55,376 nucleotides of DNA. It comes from Diplocarpon mali. Its lineage: Eukaryota > Ascomycota > Leotiomycetes > Helotiales > Drepanopezizaceae. The position numbers were made by a program, and so were the translations under genes. Below, piece by piece: positions 23,519 through 34,671 of this stretch. Position 1 is the stretch's first letter, and each line of letters opens with the position of its first letter. The notes beneath the pieces are model-generated. The model was not told the origin of the DNA. It did not search any database and worked only from the letters and a program-made list of their open reading frames with translations. The stretch lies in assembly GCA_024741835.1 (NCBI GenBank), contig JAENRP010000291.1, positions 1,984 through 57,359 of the forward strand, read 5' to 3'.

Positions 23519-23838
23519 CTACACAACAGCCCAGCAAGAAGCTTCGGTGGAAAAGTGCTCGCAGCATGCGAGATACGCCCCGGTGTTGAAAGTCTCCGCA
23601 TCTTTCACACACTGACATATTCAGCTGGGTCCAGCGATGGAAATGGAAATGGAAAGTCTACCTCGGCATCGTTCAGCAAGTAGTCAATAGACAGAACTGC
23701 CTGGGTTTTGGCGCAGCATTTATTGGTAGCCTCGGCAGAAACAACACCTTTATGCTCGCATTTACAGTGGAGGTTATAAGCCGAGGTGGAGGTGGCGAGA
23801 ATCAGAAGTGCGCCTTTAAGGAGAGCTGCGAAGTGCAT
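23519..23838 (-). CDS. Small secreted cysteine-rich protein, effector-like, 89 aa
   Basis: Exons 23,838-23,662 and 23,611-23,519 flank a 50-bp intron (donor GTAGAC, acceptor GTCAG, phase 0); total 270 nt. The N-terminus is a typical signal peptide (MHFAALLKGALLILATSTSA, cleavage likely before YNLHC). The mature protein of about 69 residues has eight cysteines in the order C-x-C, CC, C, CC, C, enough for four disulphides. The end reads YLACCEHFSTEASCW. This layout is common among fungal apoplastic small secreted proteins and candidate effectors. No specific family or activity can be assigned. Exon 2 supplies half of the cysteines, which argues strongly for the splice. Confidence 0.75.
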
Positions 23839-24937
23839 TTTGATGATGCGTTTATCGAGAGTTCTGGTGTAGTTGGATGGGTGGCTTCTTTGGTTGCCTG
23901 CTCGAGTCCAGACGAACAGGAAGAGCTGGTGTCTTTATAGATCTCAAGTCCAGCAGTAAGCCTTCCCTTAGACCCGAGTGACACAAATCGGTCGCTGCGG
24001 ACGCCATGTAACAAAGTGTAAATTGAAGGGATGATCCAACTGCTGCCCTGTGACAATAAGGAACTGGTGTAATCAGAGAAGGGTGCAACCGCAGCACAAC
24101 AGAAAATGGAATCTGGGCATTCTACCAAGTCGAGATACCTCAAGTGCTAGAGAAGGCAAAGTGCCGGGGCATAGTGTGGTTAGCTCAAAGGTACCACACA
24201 CTATCCCCTCATTTCATGTCATAGAGATTATATGAATACGGAGAGATACAGTCTTGCTGTGCTTTGGCAAAACCACATACATTGCTTCGATACAGTCTAC
24301 AACTAGTGGCGCTGTACCATTGTGTGCACTGCATCCTATAGAGGATTTGACATTGCAGATCCCAACTTTGAGAATGTGGCGACATATAGTAGATTGATCG
24401 TTGCGCTGGCCTTGGGCTAGGAGAGATGTTTCTCTGCAGCTCGAAAGAACTCCCGGGATTTTGTCCTAGGAAGAAGCGGTTGTGGATTTCTCTTTACAAA
24501 TAAAAGCTGTCTAAAGTCTGGTCTGAGCCGGAGTCTGAGAAACTGCGCAACTCAAGTACCAAATTTTAGAATGGATGTACGCAAAATGCAACAATCATAA
24601 CGCAGATCCAAAAGGTTTCAAATTGCAAAACTCAATGACCCCGACGCGACACTCCGAGACTTGGAAACTTGGCGGTACTTGATATGCTTTGAATCTCAAA
24701 GAAATACCCGAGACACTTGTCCAGCGTCAGGGCTGGACGACTCGTTGGTATATATAAGGTAGCTGATATGGAAGATTTCTGAATTTGCAGATGTTGGCAG
24801 GAGCATAGTGAGGAGAGGTTTGGTGTTTTACTCCAGAGATAGATGCACGCTTATGACCTCATCTTATTGGAGCAGCATCGACATCACTGGAGGCGACATC
24901 AACCACAACCTTACACCAGCGACCAGCAAACGTCCCA
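23839..24937. other. Divergent intergenic region
   Basis: It lies between the minus-strand secreted-protein gene and the plus-strand dehydratase gene, so it should hold both promoters. No coding signal beyond chance frames and no recognisable repeat. Confidence 0.4.
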
Positions 24938-26073
24938 ATGTCCGAAGATGCGGCTAAAATGTCGCGAGACACGCTTGATATCCTGAGGAAGGTCAGGAAG
25001 ATGATTCCACCAATGCTCCAAAAGTTCCATAAAGGTGCCACCGAAACTCAATGATTCTGCTGCAATTCTGACTGTGAGCAGGCCAAATGGGCAGGATAGC
25101 AGTTATTGGCGGCAGTGAAGACTACACAGGGGCGCCGTACTTCTCTGCAATGGCCAGCGCCCGACTCGGCGCCGACATGGTACATTCTCTGTTCCAGCTG
25201 CCCCTCCATACTGACGCTTGACAGAGCCATGTCATCTGCGAACCCCAAGCTGGCCAAGTCATTAAGACCTACTCTCCCAACCTGATGGTGCATCCGTTGA
25301 TGCGCCAGTCCACACATGCCAGCGATTCCGACTCTGCATCCTCGATTGCCAAGGGCGTCATTGACTTGCTTCCGCGCCTACACGTGCTGGTTATCGGCCC
25401 TGGGCTCGGCAGGGACCAATTGATGCAGGATACCTGTGCAAAGATCCTCGAAGCTGCGAGGGAAAAGAATATGCCGTTTGTGCTGGACGCAGATGGGCTG
25501 AATCTAGCGCAGACCAGGCCGGAATTGGTGCAGGGTTACCGGGAATGCATATTGACACCCAATGTTGTAGAGTTCGAGAGGCTATGTAAGAGCAAAGGAA
25601 TCCATACATCGGGGCTCGATGCGGGAACGGGAGCAGAGAAGTTGTCGAAAGCATTTGGTGGTGTGACAATCATTCAGAAGGGCGCAAAGGACTATATCAC
25701 GAACGGGGAGCGAACATTCGTCGGCGATCTCGAAGGAGGGCTCAAAAGAAGTGGTGGGCAAGGCGACACCTTGACCGGAAGTGTGGCTACGTTTCTGGGA
25801 TGGAGAAAGGCATATCTGGACAAGCTTTGGGACCACGAGGGCGATTTGGATGCTGCGGAACTGCTTGTCTTGGCAGCTTTTGGGGGAAGTGCTATAACGA
25901 GAGTATGTCTCTGTTTTCCAGGGTCTAGACTTTTGCTAACATACCTCCTCGAACAGGAATCCTCGAGGTTAGCATTTGCCCAGAGAGGGAGAAGCCTACA
26001 GGCGAGTGACTTGACAGATGAAGTTTATCCTGCATTTACAAACCTGTTTGAGGGCTCTGGGCCAAGGTTGTAG
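24938..26073 (+). CDS. ATP-dependent (S)-NAD(P)H-hydrate dehydratase, 329 aa
   Basis: Four exons (24,938-25,034; 25,082-25,179; 25,225-25,902; 25,957-26,073) with 45-54-bp introns give 990 nt. The protein belongs to the ribokinase-like carbohydrate kinase family (YjeF C-terminal domain; yeast YKL151C, mammalian NAXD). It repairs damaged NADHX/NADPHX. Visible signatures are [16 protein letters not shown], the VIGPGLGRD loop, VLDADGLN, the ILTPNVVEF block, and the ATP/anion-hole motif [11 protein letters not shown] with the catalytic Asp. Length is normal for the fungal family. No mitochondrial presequence is obvious, so a cytosolic form is likely. Confidence 0.92.
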
Positions 26074-26348
26074 ACTGAGCAGTAGGTAAGGTATTCTAAG
26101 CACATATAATTCATAAGATTGTAATAAGATAACCAGAAGCGTCGGCAGCTTCCAGCTCGAAAGGGTCAAGCACTGGTATCCGTGTCATATGTCACGTTCG
26201 AGCGAGTTATGCGAGTGCGCCAGCAAGGTCACGCCGCAGCCTGGGAGCTTGGCATTTAAATCACATATGCCAAAAGCTCTACTACCGCCTGTTGCTGTTG
26301 CATATACTTTGTTGGTTCGCTCGTTCTCGTTGGTGCAATCACTGGTAG

Positions 26349-26719
26349 CTAGAAGGCTTTCCTGTAGCCCAAGTATGTTTCCGCAGGACCTGATGTTCTC
26401 GGGTGCATTACATGCCATTTGAGACGTCCGATCACACGGGGACTTGGCCAGATGCGGCATACGATGAGAACGAATATCATGGTGACAAGCGACTCCAGCC
26501 CGCCGACAGAAAGGCCAGAGCTGCCATGCCTGGAAAGTTGGTGAGGTCTCGGAGCCGGCGCGGTGGGTAGAGAGCGGGAATATAGCATGCTGATGGCTGG
26601 ATCCGGATGGCCAGACGTCGTTAGTACCAGAAACATCCAGGAGACAAAGGAATGGAAAATACTGACCTCGGATAGTTCATGGGTTCCAACGTGGGAGCTG
26701 TTGGTTTTTGACCTGCCAT
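26349..26719 (-). CDS. Possible small single-TM protein, 77 aa
   Basis: A two-exon model (26,719-26,667 and 26,529-26,349) starts MAGQKPTAPTLEPMNYP. It uses donor GTCAGT and acceptor TTTCCAG, and reads on through SVGGLESLVTMIFVLIVCRIW, a likely transmembrane helix, then a basic tail. The splice keeps the frame (234 nt). The intron (137 bp) is longer than its neighbours and contains TACTAAC. An alternative acceptor (ATCCAG) and a GTATGC inside exon 2 leave the 3' structure open. No family recognised. Confidence 0.4.
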
Positions 26720-27530
26720 AGTTGAGGCCCTGCTGTAATTGGACGACGAATAAACAAAACTTAATACTCATCTGCCTGACAACAGTTGGCAGACAAGCTG
26801 GAACACAGCTCGAAATAGACAAGCGAATCGATACTCGTGAAGTAAGTAGACCTGTTTACCGTCGAGGCCCCAGTGTCTGTCTATCAGCACTGAAATCTGC
26901 CTGAGGGTGCTGCAAACCCTTCAGCGATTTGGATAATCCGGAGACAAGCAACGAAATGATAAGGAGACCTCGCTACCCGCAATTTCTCCAGTCGGGAGAA
27001 TCTACATTCAGTGGCTAGGTCGTCTGTGCCATTGTCGGATTCTCGTCCCTTGTTCTTTATAGAAACATGGCAACATTGATGCGAGGTGACGAGTTGGTAA
27101 ACACTCTGAATTATGAGCCAGTCCAGAAATTCTGACGTTCTTGATGGTTTGTTGCGTCTGCTTGGCTTCTACTACTCGTTAAATACAGTGGCTACCTAGG
27201 GATACATTAATATGTAGAGAATTCTCTGCTGATATTGCCTGTCTCGCTGTCATCTGCTCTCAGCTCAAGAAACTTGGCGCCTACCTTTAGAAGCCAGAAT
27301 TTAATTCGTAGTAGCGGTTGGAGATGCTTCAATCTATCGATCGATAGGTTCATGTTAGAGCCAAGGAAGGCTCATTCGAGTCCAAATGGTCTTGAGATAT
27401 TACTACCTGGTCCTACCGTTGCTTGGAGATGAGACATCGCGAGCTTGGAAGCAGGAGCAAGTTAAGCGATAGTATTCTTCGAATAGACTGAATTATAGTA
27501 TATAGGAATAACACTTCCATAACCGTGGAA
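26720..27530. other. Intergenic, no supported gene
   Basis: Only short frames are present. Nothing recognisable as RNA gene or repeat. Confidence 0.35.
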
Positions 27531-27800
27531 TCAATCCAACGTATATATTCTTTTGGTGGCTGGTGAAGCAACTGGGAAGTTCTGGGATGAAGGATTTGTC
27601 AGGTAGAATCTAAACTCAGCAAAAGACCTGGCACTGTAGTCTTTATGGGCAAGAAGTTGATATTTTCTTGCATAAGGGCTACCTGTACTTCGGGTCAGGA
27701 GCTTAAATGGGTCTCTGAGAAAGCGATGATCTAAAATGCATATATTTGGCTGATACTGATATGCAATTTCACCCAACATTCTTTCGAGTGCGCAATTCAT
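27531..27800 (-). CDS. Weak hypothetical ORF, 89 aa
   Basis: An uninterrupted frame beginning MNCALERMLGEIAYQYQP with ordinary amino-acid composition. There is no domain, signal peptide or splice support. It lies just downstream of the PQ-loop gene on the same strand and may simply be chance sequence near its 3' end. Confidence 0.2.
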   Translation of the reverse strand: MNCALERMLGEIAYQYQPNICILDHRFLRDPFKLLTRSTGSPYARKYQLLAHKDYSARSFAEFRFYLTNPSSQNFPVASPATKRIYTLD

Positions 27801-27903
27801 CCTCTTCCAGCACTTTGCAACTATGTGGATGCGAGTGGCAGGGGATCAGTATCAGAAGTCTTGTAAACTGGGAAACAAATCTTTTTTGAACTGCGTCCTG
27901 TCT

Positions 27904-29009
27904 TTATCTGGGAGCTGGAGCGCGAGAAGACTTTCTCGACCCATGTAATAGTGGGGTATTCTCACTTGATCCATCTTCCACAACTGTACCGCCCTCATCG
28001 TCAGTTTCAGTATTTGCTCTTCCACCCTGTAAAACGTCAGCAACGCTCAATGTCGACACAAGACGAGCACTGCATACCCGTGATGTCGCAGCACTCTGCC
28101 TCTCTTTTCGAGCCTTGACCTCGAAACAGATCCCCATGACTAACAAACAGCCCTGCAGACACCCAGTTACCAGAAAGACACCCCATGTACTCCAGCCTTC
28201 CATGCCAAGCCTAGCTGCCAAGCTGCCAGACCAAACAAAGCTTCCTGGAGTCTGAATAAGCATCATGGGTATGCTCAAACTGCCTACATGCCCCAAGTGC
28301 CAAGTCATCCAGATTTGCGGTAGGTATTGTATGCCAGCAAGCACTGTAGCAACTACGCCCAACAGGTTTGCCCATGTGCCTAGGTGGTGGGGTCGTGAGA
28401 AGACTAAAGCCACGCTGATGATAATGACGATAAGACCGTGCAACAAGCAAAGGAGAGCGACTGTGACGGCTGTTCGCCACGTATATTGTTTCTCGGCGTC
28501 AATTTTCGGGAGTGCTGGGCTTCGAGGGAAGAATACGAGAAATAAAAGCAGGCTGTTCAGCTACATTAGCACTGTTTACATTTCTTCGAGGCCTGGGGTT
28601 CCTACATGACGCTAAAGCAGAACCATTGTACACCGACTTGTGCAATCCCCAGCAGACCTGCAGCACACTCGAAAGTGCTTATTGTCTTGCAGCATGCCAC
28701 GTCTGCCCTAGAGGCTGGCAGAACCAGTATGTTGGCGAAGGCACACGTTCCAGAAGTTGTTCCGAGGAGGATGAAATAGGGAGATATCCCTTCAGAGGTT
28801 CCGCGTGAAATGATCCGATAATGCTGAGGAAGGTAGGAGACTAGAATGCCTAAGAGAATAAAGCTAAAGTAATTGTCAGCTGGGGCTCCTCCCCATGTCA
28901 TGACCACTTACATTGACAGGGTGAGATTCAGGTAGCTGGGTGCCTGCAGTTTCTCGCAACGACTCTTAGCCAGGCTATCAGACAGGTCGCTGAAGAAATC
29001 CATGATCAT
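27904..29009 (-). CDS. PQ-loop repeat seven-transmembrane protein, 317 aa
   Basis: Four exons (29,009-28,912; 28,863-28,606; 28,552-28,078; 28,026-27,904) with introns of 48, 53 and 51 bp give 954 nt. The protein is hydrophobic with about seven TM helices and two PQ-loop motifs, YLPQHYR at residues 43-49 and YLPQIWM at 195-201. PQ-loop proteins are membrane transporters or sensors (cystinosin, MPDU1, SWEET and Ypq relatives). The family is clear, but cargo is not. The cytosolic tail after the last intron is acidic and Ser-rich, then reads ENTPLLHGS, a possible dileucine-type vacuolar or endosomal sorting signal. The 51-bp third intron is stop-free and a multiple of three, so its retention would be silent for the frame. 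The start is ambiguous between MIMDFF and MDFF. Confidence 0.85.
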
Positions 29010-30228
29010 TGCCAAGGGTACTTTCAACTCGGCAATGGATTGAGGTTGCGATGCACGTTGTCCATCGGGTTAAGGGAGCTGCCTTGCTACAGGTGTATCG
29101 TGTAAATAAAGGTTCAGCCAAGCTCCTGACGTGAAGTGTGGAGACTTACTAATAATATGCGGCCGCGCCAGGCCGAGAGGCAGCCCCTTCTCAAGCGAGA
29201 CGTTTGTTTACCTTCAGAGACAAAATATCATTATGCAAAAGTCATCGGTTTTTAACCATGTTAAAATCTACTCTTGAAACCAAACTAAAATAAAAGTCTC
29301 TCGCCGCTTTAAAAGGCAATACTTAGACGATCCATCGTCTACTACCATGTTCACCCTGAAACTTTTACAAGGCACAGCGATAGACAGTGTGTCCTTCAAA
29401 TCCAAGTTCAACAGTGCATGTAAACACTCTAACATTTGCTCAAAAAATGTAATTAAATCGCCGACACTGCTAATTATACATGGGTGTCGATGAATTGCTC
29501 ACAGAAAATCTCTAAACGCTGTAGACTCCATTGCGTGGATGTACTATAGACCAACTAAGATTCGGTGGGCATACATTCGCATAGGCAAAGTGTTTAGGAG
29601 ATTTCTCAAAGTACGAAGATAAAATGCAAAGTGCGACCTCTTAAAACATATACATACCTCTGCAGCGGGTTGCAAAGACTAATGCAATCTGTCTGTATCA
29701 GCCGCCAAGACATATTTGTGATGGAAATTGAAACACTCAGAGGCTAGTCCTTTCTACTTATAAGACAATTTCATTGGAGCTACGAGTTAATTAGAGTGCT
29801 GTTTGTATGCGATGGAACAGAGGTAATAATTGTCGTTGAAAATGAGGATCGAACAACCGGCTTGAGGCCAGGCCATGGAAATATCGATTCAGTGATGTAT
29901 CTGCGTGCATATTGAGATAGATTCACAGAAGAGTTTTCCAGTTGTTTAAGAAAGGGCGCTGTTGTATTGAACTTCCTAGCAGACCCCATTCAATGCATAC
30001 TCATCAAGCAGAGTCAATGGCCGCAGGTCCACAGACATCTAGAGTTGATGTTCAATTAAAAGTACCCTGCGTTCCCGGCAGAACTCTGGTACGGAAGCGG
30101 CCGCAATTTCCGACCTCAGTATGAACTTCAAGGACCAAGTTTCTTTTCACTTGCACCACCACCTACAAGCTCTTCTACAAAGTAAGGGCAGGGCTCCGCT
30201 GACTTAAAATGTAGCGACATCGCCAATC
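29010..30228. other. Divergent intergenic region, AT-richer
   Basis: No supported gene between the PQ-loop gene (minus) and the WD40 gene (plus). It should contain both promoters. Frames of 60-80 codons here have no protein-like features. Confidence 0.4.
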
Positions 30229-31733
30229 ATGGAGGATATCCCGAAAACTGCACCGGAAAGTCTCCGACTTTTAGCTTCAACACGCGATACATATTGCTGC
30301 TCGATAAACGATTCCCGAATCCGCGAGAGCAGGCTCAGAGACGTAGATGCTGTGACCAGTGTCACGCCAGAGGCTGCAGTCAAGATCCCCAGAATCAGAA
30401 ATGAGGATGATTTGGAAGTCAATTACTTCAAAAGCGCCCAATGGCAAGCTCCCCCTCTTCAAGTACCAAACAAGTAAAGAAAGCTCTAATAAAACTCAGG
30501 TCCCCCGACGGCACCACTCTCCTTACTTCCTCCGCGGACAATACAATCCGAACATTTGTCCTCCCCGCAACGCTCCTCTCGGATCCCTCGCCACCAATCC
30601 TCACCCCTTACACGCACCACACTCACCCCACGCCTATAAACTGCTTCACCCTATACCCTTTCTACAATCTCTCCGACCCCTCCACAACCCTCTACCTCAG
30701 CACCCCTAGCGCGCTACCCATCCGCCTGCTAAACAGCCTCTCCCCCTCCACCGTCCCGCTCTCAACATACCCCCTGATCTCAACCACCACAGAAGCGTAC
30801 TACACGCCCTCCTCCCTGCTCTGGTCAACGCAGAACCACTTCCTCGCCGGCACAGACTGTCTCATCGCTCTGTTCGATATCTCGCGCAGCGGCGACGGGC
30901 CTGTGGCGCGTATGCCCACCATTCCGTCAAAGCGGCACAGGATGAAAGGCGGGGGCGTCGGCATGCGCGGGCTCGTATCCGCGCTCTCGCAGCAGCCGTC
31001 GCCGGAGAACTCTGACAGGGGAATGCTAGCCGCAGGGACGTGGACGCGCTGGGTCGGGCTGTATGATATGGGCGGGTTGGGCGGGACGGTTGCTACGTGG
31101 TATATTGGGGAGGCGGCTGATAAGGGCGCGGAGATTGGGGGCACGGGCATTACAGAGACGGGGTGGAGTGCTTGTGGGCGGTATTTGATCGTGGCTGAAC
31201 GGCGGAGTCGGGGCGTGCTGGTGTATGATGTTCGGGTCACGGGGAAGTTGGTTGCGTGGTTGGTGGGTAGGGAAGCGGATACTAATCAAAGATTGGGAGT
31301 GGGCCTTTTTGAGGGAGAGAAAGGGATGGAGGTTTGGGCTGGGGGTACGGGTGGTACGGTGAAGGTCTGGGAGGGGGTGGGGATGACTGAGGGGCCGGCG
31401 GAGAGGGCGTGGGAGTGGAAAGCTCATGATGGTAAGCCATTGTAATGGATGCTAGAGATTCTTGCTAATGTTTTACCAGATCCTGTCACCTCAGCAGCGG
31501 TACATTTGTCCGGGACGGTGGTAGCAACTTGTTCCGGACAGAGGTACTTCCCAGAAGAAGCGCGCGATGATGGGACTGAGGTCAGCGAGAGCTCAGAAGA
31601 CGATAGTTCGGAAGACGATAGCTTTCCCGACTCTGGCTCAGATTCAGAAAGCAGCTCAGGGTCAAGATCAAGCCGACCTCTCAAGCCAGTGTCCGGATCT
31701 ACAGACAACAGCATAAAAGTATGGAGTTTATGA
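30229..31733 (+). CDS. WD40 protein, TCAB1/WRAP53 (Swt21)-like, 466 aa
   Basis: Three exons (30,229-30,443; 30,500-31,431; 31,480-31,733) give 1,401 nt. The first intron is GC-AG: TG|GCAAGC ... CTCTAATA ... CTCAG|G. Only this splice restores the family sequence VNYFKSAQW-SPDGTTLLTSSADNTIRTF. The protein has an N-terminal extension, then a WD40 propeller (blades around SADNTIRTF, CLIALFDIS, GGTVKVWEG, SGSTDNSIKVWSL) like telomerase Cajal body protein 1 / WRAP53 and yeast Swt21. These act in scaRNP/telomerase RNA biology or mRNA splicing. An acidic Ser/Asp/Glu tract of about 35 residues sits between the last two blades. It converges on the next gene with about 140 bp between stops. Confidence 0.8.
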
Positions 31734-31874
31734 CTCTATGTAGCTACGCCAAGCACACGTGACATTTCAACCGCTATGCTCGCTAAATAGCAAATCCTCA
31801 GATCCCGCTCTCTCAGTAAACATAGCAACCAGACTACCCTGCGAAAATACCCAGCAACTTTGACAGAGAACATA

Positions 31875-34671
31875 TCATTGCCAGCTCGCACCTATAGTTC
31901 CACTAACCCTTTCCAACACGCTCTGTCCACAAATCCCCCCAAACCTAATGACTCTCTCCTCCCGACTCATCTCAACGAACGCCGTCATTCCAAACATACC
32001 TGCCTTACACGGACTTCCCACATCTACACCATGCGGAGCCTTAAGCTCGCCGATAATTGTCTGTGCAGCGAATGCATTCAGTCCGGCGCGTCGGAGGAAA
32101 AGCTCCCAATGCGTCTCTTCCGGCAGCAATTCCGTATCCACGCGATGATGGACAATGGCGCTAGCTAACCACTGTGATAGTGTTTGATCGCTACCCCCGA
32201 TGAACTGTACGTTGATTGATGTTACGAAGCCGGAAGTGTAGCCTATGAATTCCGCCAGGGCGAGACAGTCATTCTCATTCAGTCCGCTAGTGATCTCGTC
32301 TAACCCCCCCTCACTGACGAACACGATGAGCTTTTCGTATCTCGGACCCACCCTTTCGATCCTTTCGCGGATGGCTGGGAGCCTGCTCGTCGGGCCGGGG
32401 AGAGATCTCTGCTTGACCATCTGCAGCGTGGTGAGAATGATGCCCAACATGGGCGAAACGATGAAGTCGGCCTCGGCATCGAGGGGCGAGCTAACTTGAG
32501 ATCGGGTGGCTGTGCCTGGTAACCATGCGCTGGTGTTATGGGCTGTGAAGTCGCGCTCGACGAGTTTGAGGGTGGGGATCTGAGACTCGATTTGCCTGAT
32601 TAACCTCCTATTCTTAAGAAGAATGGAAGAGACGATGACGTTGATACTGTGGTTGACCGATTCAAAGGATGGAAATGGCAATTTTTCCCTCTTGGTCAGG
32701 GGTGATTTTCGGATTGATATGCTCGGTGAAGCGAGGGCTGACAGTATTTGGTCTCCTGCGGCGGGTTGGACTGCAGCTGTGATGCCGCTATTAGCGAAAG
32801 AGTTGCTGTCTGGAATCTTTGCTCTCTTGGTTCCGCGAAGCTCGAGATAGTGGTTGAGTGAGTTCTCTGCCGAGAAGATACCATCGAGAAATCTAAATTC
32901 CCCACCACCTGAATCAGGCTTTGCCTTTTCGATTGTAATAGGTTTACCTGCGCCTGAAACAGCAAGATCTTCCGCAGGAATGTGCTTCCTCGAGTTCTCT
33001 GGCTCTTGTGATTCCATTCTTCTTCGCTTTCTAACGAGCAAAGATAGGTCTTGAGGATTGTCTTTCTGAAAACTTCCTAATTCGATTTCATCATCGTCGT
33101 CACAGTCATCTCTCAGGATCTTCAAACCCGGTGGCTTCCACGCCAGGCTCGTGCTGTCAATGATATCTTGGTCGTCCTTCACGAAAGCATGCCAAGCACT
33201 TTCGCTTTCCAGGAGATCCTCTTCGAGTGCGAAATTTGCAATGTCGGAAGTGAAGGGGTTCCACCGTAGTTTATAATCTTGCTGTCTGGATCCTGGCCAG
33301 ACGGGTATGCTTGACGCAACAGTCTCCTGCATGAAGAGTTTCTGCAACGCCAGTAGTGCTGGTGAATCTTTGATTTGCTCGAATCGGTGCCAAGGTGGTT
33401 CCGGCTTCCGAAAACTCATCACAGGAACATCCACTCGCGCTGTAGTATCTGCTCGAATCAGTGTCTCTTGCTCAAGTTGCTGGCTGGCACTGTTGTACGC
33501 AGGCCCAAATGCATCCTGGAAGAATGTGTTTTGGCCAGCTGGTGTGCTTGGGTTACTCAATACTTCGATGTCTAGATGTTCAATGATGTTGCTAAATCGA
33601 ACCGATTTGAAGGCCGGAACCGGCATTTGTGGTGTCATAGGCCCCTCGACTTTAAGATCTTCTGGCTTTGTTCTCTTTTCTTCTTCAAATACTGGACTGT
33701 TATCAAGAGACGCCAATGGTGCATAGACTTCTCCTAAAGTCATATTCACGTCGCCGGGGCCATCACCTAGCAGGGTCTTACTGTAAGACGCTGCTGATCG
33801 GAGTGGAGTAGGGAGATCCTGTTGAAATAACTCTTTCTCGATAGCCTCAAGATCTTGCTTCGTTGGTGAGATTGGATCTGATAGAACGGGCAACTGGAAC
33901 ACAGGATCATCGAGATCAGGTTCGAACGGGTCGTGCTTAACTGGTAGCGGCGATAGAGGAGGTGTAACTGGCCCCAGGACTGCTTTCTGCAGATCTTTAT
34001 TAGAATCGCCGCCATGTCAGGTGAATCAAACCCACTCTTTTGTAGCTCTGCTCTCTATCCCATAAATTCTTCTCATCCTCTTCCGTCCACACGGGTTTGG
34101 GAATTTCTTGTAGATAAGTCATTGCGTCTCTGGTAACACCGAGTTTTTCATGCTTCAATTCCTTCACCAACTCCGTACCATGGTTAGCAAACTTCAATGC
34201 CCAGTCAAATCCTTCCCCGCCCCCGACCGCCTCCAAAGGGAACTTCACATCTCCAATCTTGACCTCGAACCCATCCCTGCTAGCAAAGCTCCTACAATCC
34301 GCTTCGTGGTCAGTTCGTAGAAGCGGAAGATCAATCTTCATCTTTCTGATGCTACTTAGGGTATTGCAATAGGCATCGACAAGAGCCTCGATTTCTTGCG
34401 CATGAGCCTCGTGTGCCACCCACGATAGAAGTAATGCTGCCTCCTTTGAACACGCAAGGCGCTCTTCAATCTGAATCTCTGCCCCGAGGTCCAATGACGG
34501 GAGGTTATTGTCATCTCTGACCTCGCAATCCGCTCGACATTGGAGCTCCCGAAGCTCAGAGAATCCCAGAGGCTCTCCGAGGTAATCACGCGAAAGTCCA
34601 TTCTGACGAGCATATTCAAGCGGTGTTAGACAATCCTCTTCAGACTCGCTTGATTGTGAGCGCTGAGACAT
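31875..34671 (-). CDS. Large two-exon protein, possible XPF-like/SHOC1-Zip2-type meiotic factor, 915 aa
   Basis: Exons 34,671-34,036 and 33,986-31,875 flank a 49-bp intron (donor GTGGGT, branch GATTCTAATAAAG, acceptor CTGCAG, phase 0); total 2,748 nt. The N-terminal 210 residues are acidic and helical. The middle is disordered, with a basic cluster (LLVRKRRRME). The C-terminal 250 residues look folded: KLIVFVSEGG, then ALAEFIGYTSGF, then WELFLRRAGLNAFAAQTII. The last resembles XPF-family helicase/nuclease-like proteins, including the inactive meiotic Zip2/SHOC1 group. I infer a nuclear DNA-metabolism role with low certainty; it could be an uncharacterised fungal family. No nuclease motif (ERKxxxD) is visible. 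Confidence 0.7.
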
